Positions 17,749 through 27,559 of a stretch of DNA of 64,000 nt are shown piece after piece. How positions within the stretch are numbered: position 1 is the first letter of the stretch; every line of letters begins with the position of its first letter. The notes below the pieces were generated by a model. That model was not told the DNA's origin, did no database searches, and saw only the letters and a program-made list of their open reading frames with translations. Origin of the DNA: Bradyrhizobium sp. JYMT SZCCT0180 (lineage in GTDB: Bacteria > Pseudomonadota > Alphaproteobacteria > Rhizobiales > Xanthobacteraceae); the NCBI RefSeq assembly GCF_018130165.1, contig NZ_JAFCLZ010000005.1, positions 186,001-250,000 on the forward strand, given 5' to 3'. Both the position numbers and the translations under genes were made by a program.

Positions 17749-18816
17749 TTACGGCGTCAGCACCGCGCGCCCTACCAGCTTGCCCTTTTGCAAGTCAGTC
17801 AGTGCCTCGTTGGCCTTGGCGAGCGGCATTGTCGTTACCGGGATCGGCGCGATCTTCCTGGTGCGGACCAGATCGAGCAATTCCTGGGTTTCGCGCAGAT
17901 TGCCGACATAGCTGCCCTGGATCGTGATCGCCTTGATCGGAATCAGCGGCAGCGCGAAGGTCGCCCCGCCGCCGAACAAGCCGACGATCACGAGCTTGCC
18001 GCCCTTGGTCAGGCAGTCGAATCCGAGCTGCGTGGTCTGGGCATTGCCGACGAGGTCGATCACCGCGCGGATCGGACCGCCGGCTTTTTTCTGCAGCTGC
18101 TCCAGCGCATCAGCAGCCTTGCCGTCAACGGTCGCAAGCGCGCCGGCCGCCTCGGCGGCTTCGCGTTTGCGCGCGTCGATATCGACCATGATCGCACCCT
18201 TGCCGCCCATCGCCTTCAGCAGCGACAGCGCCATCAGGCCGAGGCCGCCGGCGCCGAAGATCACGATCGGCGTATGCAGGACGTTCTCGACCTTTTTCAG
18301 CGCGCTGTAGGTGGTGACACCCGAGCACGCATAGGGCGCGGCGGTGACGGGATCGAGCCCGTTGAGATTCAGCAGATATTTCGGGTGCGGCACCGTCATG
18401 TGATCGGCATAGCCGCCGTCGCAATAGACGCCGAGCGAGTTCGGCTTGACGACGCACATGTTCTCGTCGCCGCCGACACAGGTCTCGCATTTGCCGCAGC
18501 CGAGCCAGGGATAGACCAGCGTGACGTCGCCGACCTTGAGGCCACCGGTCGCGGCCCTGGCGTCGGGACCGAAGGCCAGGATCTCGCCGACGGTCTCGTG
18601 GCCCATCGTGCGCGGCAGCGAGACGCCGCGATCTTTCAGCGACAGCGGCTTGCGCCCATGGCCGAGATCGTAGCCGCCTTCCCAGATGTGGAGATCGCTG
18701 TGGCAGACGCCGGCGGCCTTCACCTTGATCAGCACCTGCGAGCCCGAGGGCTCCGGCGTCGGATGATCGACCTCTTTCAGGGGGGCATTGAACTCGGCGA
18801 CCTGGAAACTCTTCAT
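17749..18816 (-). CDS. Zinc-dependent alcohol dehydrogenase
   Basis: Medium-chain dehydrogenase of 355 residues oxidising alcohols with NAD(P). Catalytic zinc ligands are visible in GVCHSDLHIW and MGHETVG; the structural zinc cysteines lie in CGKCETCVGGDENMC. The Rossmann motif is FGAGGLGLMALSL with an acidic residue (VDID) after the second strand, favouring NAD. The frame continues upstream to 18966, but the ATG at 18816 has a ribosome site (GGGAGAG) and matches the family start (MKSFQVAEFN). It follows the peptide transporter genes but is separated from them by a 171-base gap, so probably monocistronic. Confidence 0.92.
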   Translation of the reverse strand: MKSFQVAEFNAPLKEVDHPTPEPSGSQVLIKVKAAGVCHSDLHIWEGGYDLGHGRKPLSLKDRGVSLPRTMGHETVGEILAFGPDARAATGGLKVGDVTLVYPWLGCGKCETCVGGDENMCVVKPNSLGVYCDGGYADHMTVPHPKYLLNLNGLDPVTAAPYACSGVTTYSALKKVENVLHTPIVIFGAGGLGLMALSLLKAMGGKGAIMVDIDARKREAAEAAGALATVDGKAADALEQLQKKAGGPIRAVIDLVGNAQTTQLGFDCLTKGGKLVIVGLFGGGATFALPLIPIKAITIQGSYVGNLRETQELLDLVRTRKIAPIPVTTMPLAKANEALTDLQKGKLVGRAVLTP

Positions 18817-18987
18817 CGTTTCTCTCCCGTCATTCTTGTTCTTGAGCAGGGCATTTTTCGAACGGACATTTTCTCGGGATGACATTGCCACGTCCATCCG
18901 GTCGAGACAAATAGATAGCGTTTTCATGCGAAGTGGATACCGGTTCGCATAAAGAAAACGCGTCAAACAAAAAGCTCTTCTCGATAT

Positions 18988-19968
18988 TCAGATCAGCGGA
19001 TGATGGCAAGCCACGAACTGCCCCGATGCCACGGCGCGCAGTTCCGGCACCTCGTCGCTGCATCGCTGATCCGCTCTGGGGCAGCGGGTCCGAAAACGGC
19101 AGCCGGACGGCGGCGAAATCGGCGATGGCGGCTCGCCGACCGGCACGGTTTCGGCAGGGCGGACGTCGGGATCGGGCACCGGGATCGCCTCGATCAACAG
19201 CGCGGTATAGGGGTGCGCCGGTTTTGCGAACAGTTGCTCGGACGGACCGACCTCGCACAACCGCCCGAGATACATCACCGCGACGCGGTCGCTAACCGCC
19301 TTCACGACTGCCAGATCATGCGCGATGAACAGCAGGGTCAGGCCATAGCGCGCCTTCATCTCCTCCAGCAGATTGAGGATCTGCGCCCGGATCGAAACGT
19401 CGAGCGCGGAGACCGGCTCGTCGCAGACGATGAATTCCGGATTGAGCACCAGCGCGCGCGCAATGCAGATGCGCTGGCATTGCCCGCCGGAGAATTCATG
19501 CGGCAGCCGTCCGACCACCAGCGCCGGATCAAGACCAACGGCGCTAAGCGCTTCGTCGACGAGTCGTTGGCGTTTGGCCGCATCCTTGACGCCCGAAATG
19601 ATCAGCGGCTCGGCGATGATATCGCCGATCCGCCGGCGTGGGTTCAGCGATGCGATCGGGTCCTGGAAGATCAGCTGCACGCGCTGGCGCATCAGGCGCA
19701 GCGTGTCGCCCTGCATCGCCGTGAGATCCTGGCCGTCGAACAGCACGCGGCCCGATACCGGCCGGCGCAGCTGCAGCACCGCGCGGCCGAGCGTCGACTT
19801 GCCGCAACCGGATTCGCCGACCAGCCCGAGCGTTTCGCCGCGGGCGATCTGCAGGGAAACGCCGGATACCGCGTGCACGATCTTGTTGCCGACCGGATAT
19901 TCGACGACGAGGTTATCGACGTCGAGCAGCGGGTCGCTCGAAACGGCGGGTGAGGCTTGCTGCATCAT
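18988..19968 (-). CDS. Dipeptide/oligopeptide-type ABC transporter ATP-binding protein (OppF/DppF)
   Basis: ATPase of 326 residues, last gene of a five-gene importer operon. Walker A is GESGCGKSTLG, the signature is HEFSGGQCQRICIARAL, and Walker B ends VCDEPVSALD. The C-terminal oligopeptide extension has the cysteine set CRFRTRCPRADQRC, which in DppD/F proteins binds an iron-sulfur cluster. The start overlaps the preceding ATPase by four bases. Works as a heterodimer with the OppD-type subunit. Confidence 0.93.
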   Translation of the reverse strand: MMQQASPAVSSDPLLDVDNLVVEYPVGNKIVHAVSGVSLQIARGETLGLVGESGCGKSTLGRAVLQLRRPVSGRVLFDGQDLTAMQGDTLRLMRQRVQLIFQDPIASLNPRRRIGDIIAEPLIISGVKDAAKRQRLVDEALSAVGLDPALVVGRLPHEFSGGQCQRICIARALVLNPEFIVCDEPVSALDVSIRAQILNLLEEMKARYGLTLLFIAHDLAVVKAVSDRVAVMYLGRLCEVGPSEQLFAKPAHPYTALLIEAIPVPDPDVRPAETVPVGEPPSPISPPSGCRFRTRCPRADQRCSDEVPELRAVASGQFVACHHPLI

Positions 19969-20960
19969 GCGCCGGCACCCGCGCTGATGCCGATCGGACG
20001 GAAGCAGGCAAATTGGTGGCCGGGCGAGTCCGCCTCCTCAAGACGCGGCTTCTCGACTTGGCATTGGGCCCACGCATAACGGCAGCGCGGCGCGAACGAA
20101 CAGCCTTTCAGCGGCCGCGTCGGATCGGGCGGCCGGCCCGAGATCGCCGGCAGCGGCGTATGTGGCGCGGCGTCGATCTTGGGAAGCGCGGCCAGCAGCG
20201 CCTCGGTATAGGGCATCCGCATTTTCTTGAACAAGGCCGGCGTCGGCGCACGCTCCACCACGCGGCCGGCATACATGACCGCGACTTCGTCGGTGCGGCC
20301 GGCGACGACGCCGAGGTCATGGGTGATTATGATCATCGCCATATGCCGGCGGCGCTGCTCGCGCGCCAGCAAATCCAGGATCTGGGCCTGGATCGTGACA
20401 TCGAGCGCGGTGGTCGGCTCGTCCGCGATCAGCAGCTTCGGCTCGCAGGACAGCGCGATCGCGATCGCCACCCGCTGCCGCATGCCGCCCGACAGCTGGT
20501 GCGGATACTGCATCAGCCGCTGCTCCGGCGCGGGAATGCCGACCGCGGCTAGCAGTTCGACGCTGCGTTTGGTCGCCGCCCGCATATCGAGCTCGAGGTG
20601 CTCCTGCAGCGTCTCGATCAACTGGGTGCCGATGGTCAGCACCGGATTGAGCGAGGTCATCGGGTCCTGGAACACCACCGCCAGCGACCGGCCGCGCAGC
20701 TTGCGCAGTCTCTCCGGTGAGAGCTGCAGCAGATCCTGCCCATCGAACATCACGCGGCCGGAGAGTTTTGCTTTTTTCGGCAGCAATTGCAGGATCGCGC
20801 GGGACAGCATGGTCTTGCCGCAACCGGACTCGCCGACTACGCCGAGCGTCCGACCGGCGCCCACGGTGAGGTCGACACGGTCCACCGCGCGCAGATTGCC
20901 GCGCGGCGTCGGCAAATCGACGATGACGTCCTCGACGGAAAGCAGCGTACCCTCTGTCAC
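19965..20960 (-). CDS. Dipeptide/oligopeptide-type ABC transporter ATP-binding protein (OppD/DppD)
   Basis: ATPase of 331 residues with Walker A GESGCGKTMLS, signature HQLSGGMRQRVAIAIAL and Walker B LIADEPTTALD. The C-terminal extension carries CSFAPRCRYAWAQC, the cysteine motif of this subfamily. It overlaps both neighbours by four bases, so translation of the operon is coupled. The partner is the OppF-type ATPase. Confidence 0.93.
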   Translation of the reverse strand: MTEGTLLSVEDVIVDLPTPRGNLRAVDRVDLTVGAGRTLGVVGESGCGKTMLSRAILQLLPKKAKLSGRVMFDGQDLLQLSPERLRKLRGRSLAVVFQDPMTSLNPVLTIGTQLIETLQEHLELDMRAATKRSVELLAAVGIPAPEQRLMQYPHQLSGGMRQRVAIAIALSCEPKLLIADEPTTALDVTIQAQILDLLAREQRRRHMAMIIITHDLGVVAGRTDEVAVMYAGRVVERAPTPALFKKMRMPYTEALLAALPKIDAAPHTPLPAISGRPPDPTRPLKGCSFAPRCRYAWAQCQVEKPRLEEADSPGHQFACFRPIGISAGAGA

Positions 20961-21829
20961 AGCGCGCCCTGACGGGGATCGGTGAGTGCTCGCAGCGTGT
21001 CGCCGACCAGGTTAAAGGACAATACGGTCAGGAACATCGCGATGGCCGGAATGAACGCCAGCCGCGGCGCCATCTCGAGGCTTTCGCGGCCCTCCCCGAT
21101 CATGCTGCCCCAGCTCGATATCGGCGGCGGCACGCCGAGGCCCAGGAACGACAGTGAACCTTCAGCCACGATGGTGATGGCGACGGCGAGCAGGAAGAAC
21201 GCAAACAACGGCAGCATCACGTTGGGCAGCAATTCGCGCAGCAGGATGCGCGTATGCGTCGCGCCAAGCGCCTGTGCCGCGATCACGAATTCGCGGCGCG
21301 CCAGTGTCAGCGTTGCCGCCCGCGCCACCCGCATGAAGGCGGGAACGCCGAGCAGGCCGAGAATAAAGGTCAAATGCAGGATCGACTGGCCGAGATAGGC
21401 GGTCACGGCCAGCGCCAGGATCAGCGGCGGAAACGCCAGCAGCACATCCATGCTGCCGACCACCACCGATTCGAACCGGCCGCGGAAATAGCCCGCCAGG
21501 ATGCCGAGCGCGCCGCCGAAGGTGAGCCCGATGATCGGCGCAAACAGTCCCACAATCAGCGATATCCGCGCACCGTAGATCACGCGGGCGAGTTCGTCGC
21601 GGCCGAGGCCGTCGGTGCCAAGCCAGTGCTCCGCCGAGAATGGCGCGCGCTTTTCCAGCATGTCCATGTCGGTCGGACTCGGTAGCGGCAGCACGTCGGC
21701 GAAGATCGCTACCGTAAACACGAACATCATCCAGACGATCGCCATCCAGAACAGCGGTCCGAGCCGGCGGCCACGCCGCGCCGGGACTTCCGCAACTGAC
21801 GCGTCGATGCCGAGTTCAAGCGTGGCCAT
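20957..21829 (-). CDS. Dipeptide-type ABC transporter permease (DppC)
   Basis: Inner-membrane permease of 290 residues, about six membrane segments. The N-terminal OppC_N-like helix is PLFWMAIVWMMFVFTVAIF; the segment HWLGTDGLGRDELARVIYGA is a strong DppC hallmark. The EAA loop region lies near residues 185-205. It overlaps the DppB gene by 14 bases and the OppD gene by four. Confidence 0.93.
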   Translation of the reverse strand: MATLELGIDASVAEVPARRGRRLGPLFWMAIVWMMFVFTVAIFADVLPLPSPTDMDMLEKRAPFSAEHWLGTDGLGRDELARVIYGARISLIVGLFAPIIGLTFGGALGILAGYFRGRFESVVVGSMDVLLAFPPLILALAVTAYLGQSILHLTFILGLLGVPAFMRVARAATLTLARREFVIAAQALGATHTRILLRELLPNVMLPLFAFFLLAVAITIVAEGSLSFLGLGVPPPISSWGSMIGEGRESLEMAPRLAFIPAIAMFLTVLSFNLVGDTLRALTDPRQGAL

Positions 21830-22766
21830 GGCGGATCCTCGGATCGAGCATGGCGTAGAGCATATCGACGATGAAGTTGATCAGCACGAATCCGGCTCCG
21901 ACCAGCAGCACTACGCCCTGCAGAATGATGAGGTCGCGCGTGGTAATGGCGCCGACCAGAAGCCGGCCAATTCCCGGCAGCGCAAAAACCGTCTCGACGA
22001 TGACGGCGCCGCCGATCAATCGCCCGATATTGATTCCGGTGATCGTGACCAGCGTCAGCGACGAAGGCTTCAGCGCGTGCACGAACAGGATGCGCGATGC
22101 CTTCAGGCCCTTGGCCTTGGCCAGCGCGATATAATCTTCCTGCAGCGTCGCGATCATGTCGGAGCGAAGCACGCGCATGATGCCGGGCCATTCGGCGAGC
22201 GCCAGCGTCAACGCGGGCAGCACCATGAACCGCAGGTTTTTGGCCGGATCTTCGCCGAACGGCACGTAGCCCGTCGCCGGCAGCCAGCGCAACTCCACCG
22301 CAAACAGATAGATCAGCAGGATCGCCGACAGGAAAGTCGGCACCGACAGCATGCCGAAGGCGGTGCCGGTCATGAAGCGATCGAACGGACCGCCGCTGCG
22401 CGCCGCACAAATGATCGCCAGGGGAACGCCGATTGCGAGCGCGATGACCTGGGCCAGGACCATGAGTTCCAGCGAGATCGGAAGCCGCTCGGTAACCGCC
22501 TGCAATACGGTTTGTCCGGTGCGGAACGAGCGCCCGAAGTCGCCCTGCAGGACGTTGCCGAGCCAGCCGAAGTAACGAATGTAGATCGGCTGATCCAGTC
22601 CCATGTCGGCTCTTAGCGCCGCCACCTTTTCCGGCGTCGCCTGGTCGCCGAGGATGGTGTAGGCGAGATCGCCCGGCAGCAGCGACGCGATCAGAAATGT
22701 CAGCAGTGAAACCGCAATCAGCACCGGCACGAGATACAGGAGCCTTTGCGCGACGAAACCCAGCAT
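21816..22766 (-). CDS. Dipeptide-type ABC transporter permease (DppB)
   Basis: Inner-membrane permease of 316 residues. The N-terminal helix (LLYLVPVLIAVSLLTFLIAS) followed by LLPGDLA is typical of DppB/GsiC permeases. About six membrane segments; the EAA loop (YIALAKAKGLKASRILFVHA) lies near residues 190-210. It forms the channel with DppC and is the second gene, seven bases after the binding protein. Confidence 0.93.
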   Translation of the reverse strand: MLGFVAQRLLYLVPVLIAVSLLTFLIASLLPGDLAYTILGDQATPEKVAALRADMGLDQPIYIRYFGWLGNVLQGDFGRSFRTGQTVLQAVTERLPISLELMVLAQVIALAIGVPLAIICAARSGGPFDRFMTGTAFGMLSVPTFLSAILLIYLFAVELRWLPATGYVPFGEDPAKNLRFMVLPALTLALAEWPGIMRVLRSDMIATLQEDYIALAKAKGLKASRILFVHALKPSSLTLVTITGINIGRLIGGAVIVETVFALPGIGRLLVGAITTRDLIILQGVVLLVGAGFVLINFIVDMLYAMLDPRIRHGHA

Positions 22767-22772
22767 GCGCTG

Positions 22773-24314
22773 TTAATCCAGCCAGACGCGGGATACGTCC
22801 ACCACTCCACTGTACATCTTTGGCAAGCCTTTAACCTTCGCGCTCGACATCGCGTAATAGGTGTTCTGGAAGGTCCAGTACCAGATCGCTTCCTTGTTGA
22901 TCAGCCGGCTGATGGCGCAGTAATCCTCGCTCCGCTTCTCCTGGTCGGCGGTGACCCGCGCGCGCTCGAGCAGTTTGTCGAGTTCCGGGTTCGAATAGTT
23001 GGCAAGTGCGACCGGGCTGCCGGTGCGGAAATTAGCGTACATCTGGACATCGGGATCGGCGAGATCGACGATGCGCCATGGCGTGACCTGGAACTGGCGC
23101 ATGAAGGCGCGCGGCGGGATCGTGGCCTGGTCGACCTGCTCAATTTCCATGTTGGCGCCGACCCGCTTCCAGAACTGCTGCAACACCTGGCCGGCGGCGC
23201 GCCCACGCGGCGTCGCCGTGACGAGCATCTTGAATTCGACCGGCTTGCCGTATTCCTTGATCAGCGCCTTGGCCTTCTCGGCGTCTTCGGGAAGCGCACC
23301 GTCATCCTTGCATTTGACCCAGGAGCCGTCGCCATAGGGGTTGGTGGCCGGCCGGGCCAGGCCATTGGTGAGCGCCTGCGACATCTTCTTGCGATCGAGC
23401 GCCATCACCAACGCCTGGCGCACGCGGACATCGTCGAACGGCGCGACCTTGGTATTGAAGGCGGCGACCGCGGCGCCGGACCCGGCATAGGTGTGGACGG
23501 TCAGCTTGGGATCTTTTTGTGCCTTCTGAATGTTGTCGGCATCAGCTTCATCGTCCCAGATGATGTCGGCCTCACCCGATTGCAGGCTGGCGAAGCGCGA
23601 CTGCGCATCCGGCAACGGCTTCAAGATGATTCGATCGAGATAGGGCTTGCCCTTGTCCCAGTAATCCGGATTTTTTTCGAGCACCATGCGGTCGCCCGCC
23701 GTCCATGACTTCGGGATATAGGGTCCGGTGCCGACAGGATTGCGATTATACTCGTCGCCCTTGGTCTTCCAGGCGGTTGGTGAATGAACAACGTAGTTCG
23801 AACCGGGAACGCTAATGATCGCAGGCAGGTTCACCGACGGATCGTTCAGATTGTACACGACCGTTAGTTCGTCAGGCGCCTGCACATCCTTAATGAACGA
23901 GATGTAGAACGCGCAACGGCACTTGTTCGCCGGATCCTTCTGGCGGTCGAAATTTTCCTTGACCGCCTGGGCGTTGAACGGCGTGCCGTCGTGGAATTTG
24001 ACCCCGGGCCGCAGCTTGAAGGTCCAGGTCTTGAAGTCCTCGGAGGAACTCCAGGACAGCGCCAGCTTAGGCTGCGCTTTACCCTGGTCATCGAGATAGG
24101 TAAGCGTGTCGAAAATCGCCGCCGCCGCAGTTCCGGCGGCCGTATCGTACACGCCGACCTTCAGCGGATCGAAGCCTGCAATATCGAGTTCGAGCCCCAT
24201 CGTGATGCTGCCGCCCTTCTTTTGGGCGTTGGCGGGAACAGCACAGAGCGAGATCGCAAATCCCGCCACAAGAAATACTCGCGCAAGCGCGCTCGAACGG
24301 ACCGCAGCTGTCAT
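22773..24314 (-). CDS. Peptide/nickel-type ABC transporter substrate-binding protein (SBP family 5)
   Basis: Periplasmic protein of 513 residues, first gene of the operon. A signal peptide (RVFLVAGFAISLCAVPANAQ) is clear. SBP_bac_5 features include LTYLDDQGKAQPKLALSWSS, FKLRPGVKFHDGTPFNAQAV and the late VGTGPYIPKSWTAGD. The downstream CoA-transferase lies on the opposite flank (upstream), so the cargo need not be a peptide; such systems also take glutathione, opines or small organic molecules. Cargo unknown. Confidence 0.92.
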   Translation of the reverse strand: MTAAVRSSALARVFLVAGFAISLCAVPANAQKKGGSITMGLELDIAGFDPLKVGVYDTAAGTAAAAIFDTLTYLDDQGKAQPKLALSWSSSEDFKTWTFKLRPGVKFHDGTPFNAQAVKENFDRQKDPANKCRCAFYISFIKDVQAPDELTVVYNLNDPSVNLPAIISVPGSNYVVHSPTAWKTKGDEYNRNPVGTGPYIPKSWTAGDRMVLEKNPDYWDKGKPYLDRIILKPLPDAQSRFASLQSGEADIIWDDEADADNIQKAQKDPKLTVHTYAGSGAAVAAFNTKVAPFDDVRVRQALVMALDRKKMSQALTNGLARPATNPYGDGSWVKCKDDGALPEDAEKAKALIKEYGKPVEFKMLVTATPRGRAAGQVLQQFWKRVGANMEIEQVDQATIPPRAFMRQFQVTPWRIVDLADPDVQMYANFRTGSPVALANYSNPELDKLLERARVTADQEKRSEDYCAISRLINKEAIWYWTFQNTYYAMSSAKVKGLPKMYSGVVDVSRVWLD

Positions 24315-24467
24315 GGATGCTCCCTCTCAAAGTGTCGTCCGTCCGGTGTTCCGGATCGTCGATGGCTGACGGTAAGATTGTCTGGAATCGCAGCCCCGGG
24401 CAAGGCCGTTCGCAAGGCGGGATGAAAAGCCGCAGGCTTGAGCCTTGTTGCCGAAGCGCGATCGCCC

Positions 24468-25673
24468 TCAACCGCGCGCCGACTTCGGCGGTTTGCCGGC
24501 AAAGGCCGCGATTTCGGCTTCCGACAGGCCGGTCTCTTTCAGATAGGCACGCGTGTGCTCGCCAAGCGTCGACATGCGTTTCGCGGCAGAAACCCTGGCG
24601 CCCGACATGCGGAACGGCAGATTGAGGACCTTGAAGCTGCCGCCGCCATCCTGGACCTCCGCCAACGCGCCGCGATGGGCGATCTGCGGATCCTTCAGCG
24701 CCTCGGCCACCGTGCGATAGGCCGATGACGGCACGCCGTGCTCATTGAGCGCGACGAGGCACTGCCCGGTCGTCACCGCACGCGACCACGCCTCGACGCC
24801 CTCCATCAGGCTGCCCCAGTTTTCACGGCGATCGGAATATTTCGCAAAGCGCGGGTCGCTGACCCATTCGGGATGACCGATCACCTTCATCAAGCTCTGG
24901 AAGGTTTTTTCGCTGGCGATCGCGACCATGACATAACCGTCCGAGGTTTCGATCGGGCCGAACATCGGCCGCTGGGTCGCCTTGACCTCGAACTGCGACC
25001 ACTGCAGTTCGTTCAGTGTCAGGCTCAGCATCGATTCCAGCATCGAAACGTCGATGTGCTGGCCCTTCCCGCCTCCGGCGAGTTGATACAGAGCCGCCGA
25101 GATCGCGCCGAACGCGTAGACGCCTGTAAGCACGTCGGCATGATAGATGCCGCAATAGTCCGGCCGGGTGCGCCCGGGCTGATAGGCCAGATGCGCCATC
25201 TCATACCCCGAGGCCGCATGGATCACCGGCGCATAGGCCGGCAGTTCGGCCGACGGCCCGGTCTGGCCGTAGCCGGAGATCGAGCAGTAAATCAGTTTCG
25301 GATTGAGCGCGTGCAGTGAAGCGTAGTCGAGCTTCAGTCGCCACATCACGCCGGGACGGAAATTCTCGACCAGCACGTCCGCGTTCGCCACCAGCCGGCG
25401 CACCGCCTCCACGCCTTCGGGCGATTTCAGATCGAGCACGAGGCTGTTCTTGCCGACATTGAGCTGCCCGAACGCTGTGCTGCAATGATTCCGCACCGGC
25501 GGGCGGGTCCGCATCGTCTCGCCTTCGACGGTTTCGATCTTGATGACCTCGGCGCCCATGTCGGCGAGCATCCGCGTGCAGTGGGGTCCGGCGATTGTGG
25601 TTGAGAAATCTATAACGCGCAGGCCGGCGAAGCTCCCTGTCAAATTCCCCTCATCCGCATTATCTATAGTCAT
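24468..25673 (-). CDS. Family III CoA-transferase (CaiB/BaiF type)
   Basis: Cytosolic enzyme of 401 residues moving CoA between carboxylic acids. The family start FAGLRVIDFSTTIAGPHCTR, the RTRPPVRNHCSTAFGQLNVG region and ADVLVENFRPGVMWRLKLDY are characteristic. The catalytic aspartate is probably the one in GIYHADVLTGVYAF. It is 153 bases upstream of the peptide-type binding protein gene in the same direction, so it may be the lead gene of that transcript and activate the imported acid. Its start region closely resembles that of the alkylsulfatase gene. Confidence 0.9.
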   Translation of the reverse strand: MTIDNADEGNLTGSFAGLRVIDFSTTIAGPHCTRMLADMGAEVIKIETVEGETMRTRPPVRNHCSTAFGQLNVGKNSLVLDLKSPEGVEAVRRLVANADVLVENFRPGVMWRLKLDYASLHALNPKLIYCSISGYGQTGPSAELPAYAPVIHAASGYEMAHLAYQPGRTRPDYCGIYHADVLTGVYAFGAISAALYQLAGGGKGQHIDVSMLESMLSLTLNELQWSQFEVKATQRPMFGPIETSDGYVMVAIASEKTFQSLMKVIGHPEWVSDPRFAKYSDRRENWGSLMEGVEAWSRAVTTGQCLVALNEHGVPSSAYRTVAEALKDPQIAHRGALAEVQDGGGSFKVLNLPFRMSGARVSAAKRMSTLGEHTRAYLKETGLSEAEIAAFAGKPPKSARG

Positions 25674-25866
25674 ACTCGTTAGCTCCCTCGGCCTTGCGGC
25701 TTCTCGTTCGCCTTTGGTTTTCCTGGCGCGGCATGACCCTAAATTGCGCGGTCACGGCATGGAAGCGTTTCTCCAGGAACCACCGGCTATCTGGCGCATT
25801 GCCGTGGATCAAAGTTGGACCTTTTCTTGCATAAGTCATAGTTAGGGTTGGTACGAGGGCGTTCCT

Positions 25867-27294
25867 TTGAAGGTCTTGTTCGTAACCACGGAAATGGATG
25901 ACTTCGTCCGGGTGGGCGGTCTTGCCGCCGTTTCCGCCGCCCTGCCCCGGGCACTGCGCCCGTGGAGCGACGTCCGGATCATGTTGCCCGGCTACCGGGA
26001 CATCCTCGAACAGTTCACCCGCATTGAAATCGTTGGGCAATGCGCGCCTTTGGCCGAGATGCCGGCGTGCTCGCTCGGCCGTGCGTCGACGCGAGACGGT
26101 CTGCCAGTTTATGTACTGTTGTGCCCACAACTTTACGACCGGCCGGGCAATCCCTACGGCGACGAATCCGGACGCGACTGGCCGGATAACGACATCCGTT
26201 TCGCGCGATTTGCATCTGCCGCGGCCGAACTCGCCGCAGGCAGTCTGGACAAGAATTGGGCAGCGGATCTGGTCCACGCCAACGATTGGCAGGCTGCATT
26301 GACACCGGCCTACCTTGCCTGGAAAGGCGTCAAGGTCCCCTCGATCCTGACCATTCACAACCTGGCCTATCAGGGACTGTTCCCGAGGGAGTCGCTGCGG
26401 CGGATCGGCGCGCCCGAAGCCTCCTTCCACATCGACGGTCTCGAGTTCTACGACCAGATGTCGTTCTTGAAGGGCGGCATCGTTTACGCCTCGCATCTGA
26501 CCACGGTCAGCGCGACCTACGCAAAAGAGATCACGACGCGCGAGCTTGGCTGCGGGCTCGAGGGCCTGCTGCGGCAACGCTCGGACGCTTCGGAGTTGAC
26601 CGGCATCCTGAACGGCATCGACGAAAGCTGGGATCCGCGCGCCTGCGCACAACTGGCGCAGCAGTTCGGCGCCGGCGATTGGCAAGGCAAGCAAGCCAAC
26701 GCCGACTACGTCCGCAAGCAGTTTGGTCTTGCGGTATCGCGCGGCCCGATCTTCGGTCTGGTCGCCCGCCTCGTGCATCAAAAGGGCATCGACCTCGTTC
26801 TGTCCGCTGCCGACGCGATCGTCGAGGCCGGCGGACAAATCGTCGTCACCGGCAGCGGCGAGCCGTATATCGAACAGGCGCTGGTCGATGCGCATCGCCG
26901 CAGGCCGGACTCGATCGGCGTCGTCATCGGTTTCAACGATGGACAGGCGCGGCGAATTTTCGCCGGCAGCGATTTCACGTTGATGCCTTCGCGGTTCGAA
27001 CCGTGCGGACTGAGCCAGATGTATGCGCAGCGGTTCGGATCGCTGCCGATCGGTCACCAGACCGGCGGGCTGGCGGAAACCATCAAGGACGGCGAGACCG
27101 GCTTCCTGTTCTCGCAGCCGTCGCCGGAGTCCTTCCTCGGCGGCGTGCGCCGCGCGTTCGATGCCTTCATGGCGAAAGACCGCCTCGACCTGATGCGCCG
27201 CAGCGCCATGGCGCGGTCCTTTAGCTGGGATCTTTCGGCGTCTCTCTATAACGCGCTGTATCGCAAGACGGTGGGCTCGCACGCTGGCGCCTGA
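25867..27294 (+). CDS. glgA: Glycogen synthase, GT5 family
   Basis: ADP-glucose-dependent glucan synthase of 475 residues with the two-domain GT-B fold. The start is TTG at 25867: the family N-terminus MKVLFVTTEMDDFV begins exactly there and GAGGGC precedes it. The donor-binding KxGGL motif appears as RVGGL (Arg15 replaces the usual lysine). HANDWQAALTPAYL and the C-terminal catalytic SRFEPCGLSQMYAQRFG with the conserved glutamate are intact. No glgB, glgC, glgP or glgX lies nearby, unlike most glycogen operons, so it may be a second or specialised synthase. Confidence 0.9.
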   Translation: MKVLFVTTEMDDFVRVGGLAAVSAALPRALRPWSDVRIMLPGYRDILEQFTRIEIVGQCAPLAEMPACSLGRASTRDGLPVYVLLCPQLYDRPGNPYGDESGRDWPDNDIRFARFASAAAELAAGSLDKNWAADLVHANDWQAALTPAYLAWKGVKVPSILTIHNLAYQGLFPRESLRRIGAPEASFHIDGLEFYDQMSFLKGGIVYASHLTTVSATYAKEITTRELGCGLEGLLRQRSDASELTGILNGIDESWDPRACAQLAQQFGAGDWQGKQANADYVRKQFGLAVSRGPIFGLVARLVHQKGIDLVLSAADAIVEAGGQIVVTGSGEPYIEQALVDAHRRRPDSIGVVIGFNDGQARRIFAGSDFTLMPSRFEPCGLSQMYAQRFGSLPIGHQTGGLAETIKDGETGFLFSQPSPESFLGGVRRAFDAFMAKDRLDLMRRSAMARSFSWDLSASLYNALYRKTVGSHAGA

Positions 27295-27559
27295 GCGCGA
27301 CTGCCGGCGGCGCTGTTGACCATACGGCGCGTGATCAGCCCCGACTCCCGATAGTCGGCCCCGGAAGCACCTACCCGCCGCATACCCTGCACCGGGCCGC
27401 ACCGCTTCCCGGAGGGGGCCGGCGACAGCGTCGCAGCAAGTGCTCACCTGGTTCAAACCACTTTTTACGTGGCGCGCTCGAACCGCCTTCCACCTGGCAT
27501 CGTCGAACTCATGTGCGAACCATTCCGGTTTCGCCGAACCGAGAAATGGAGAGTTTAAG

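Noticed and set aside
17596..18882. Plus-strand frame of 428 codons over the alcohol dehydrogenase
   Set aside because: Shadow of a well-matched zinc dehydrogenase; no motifs of its own.
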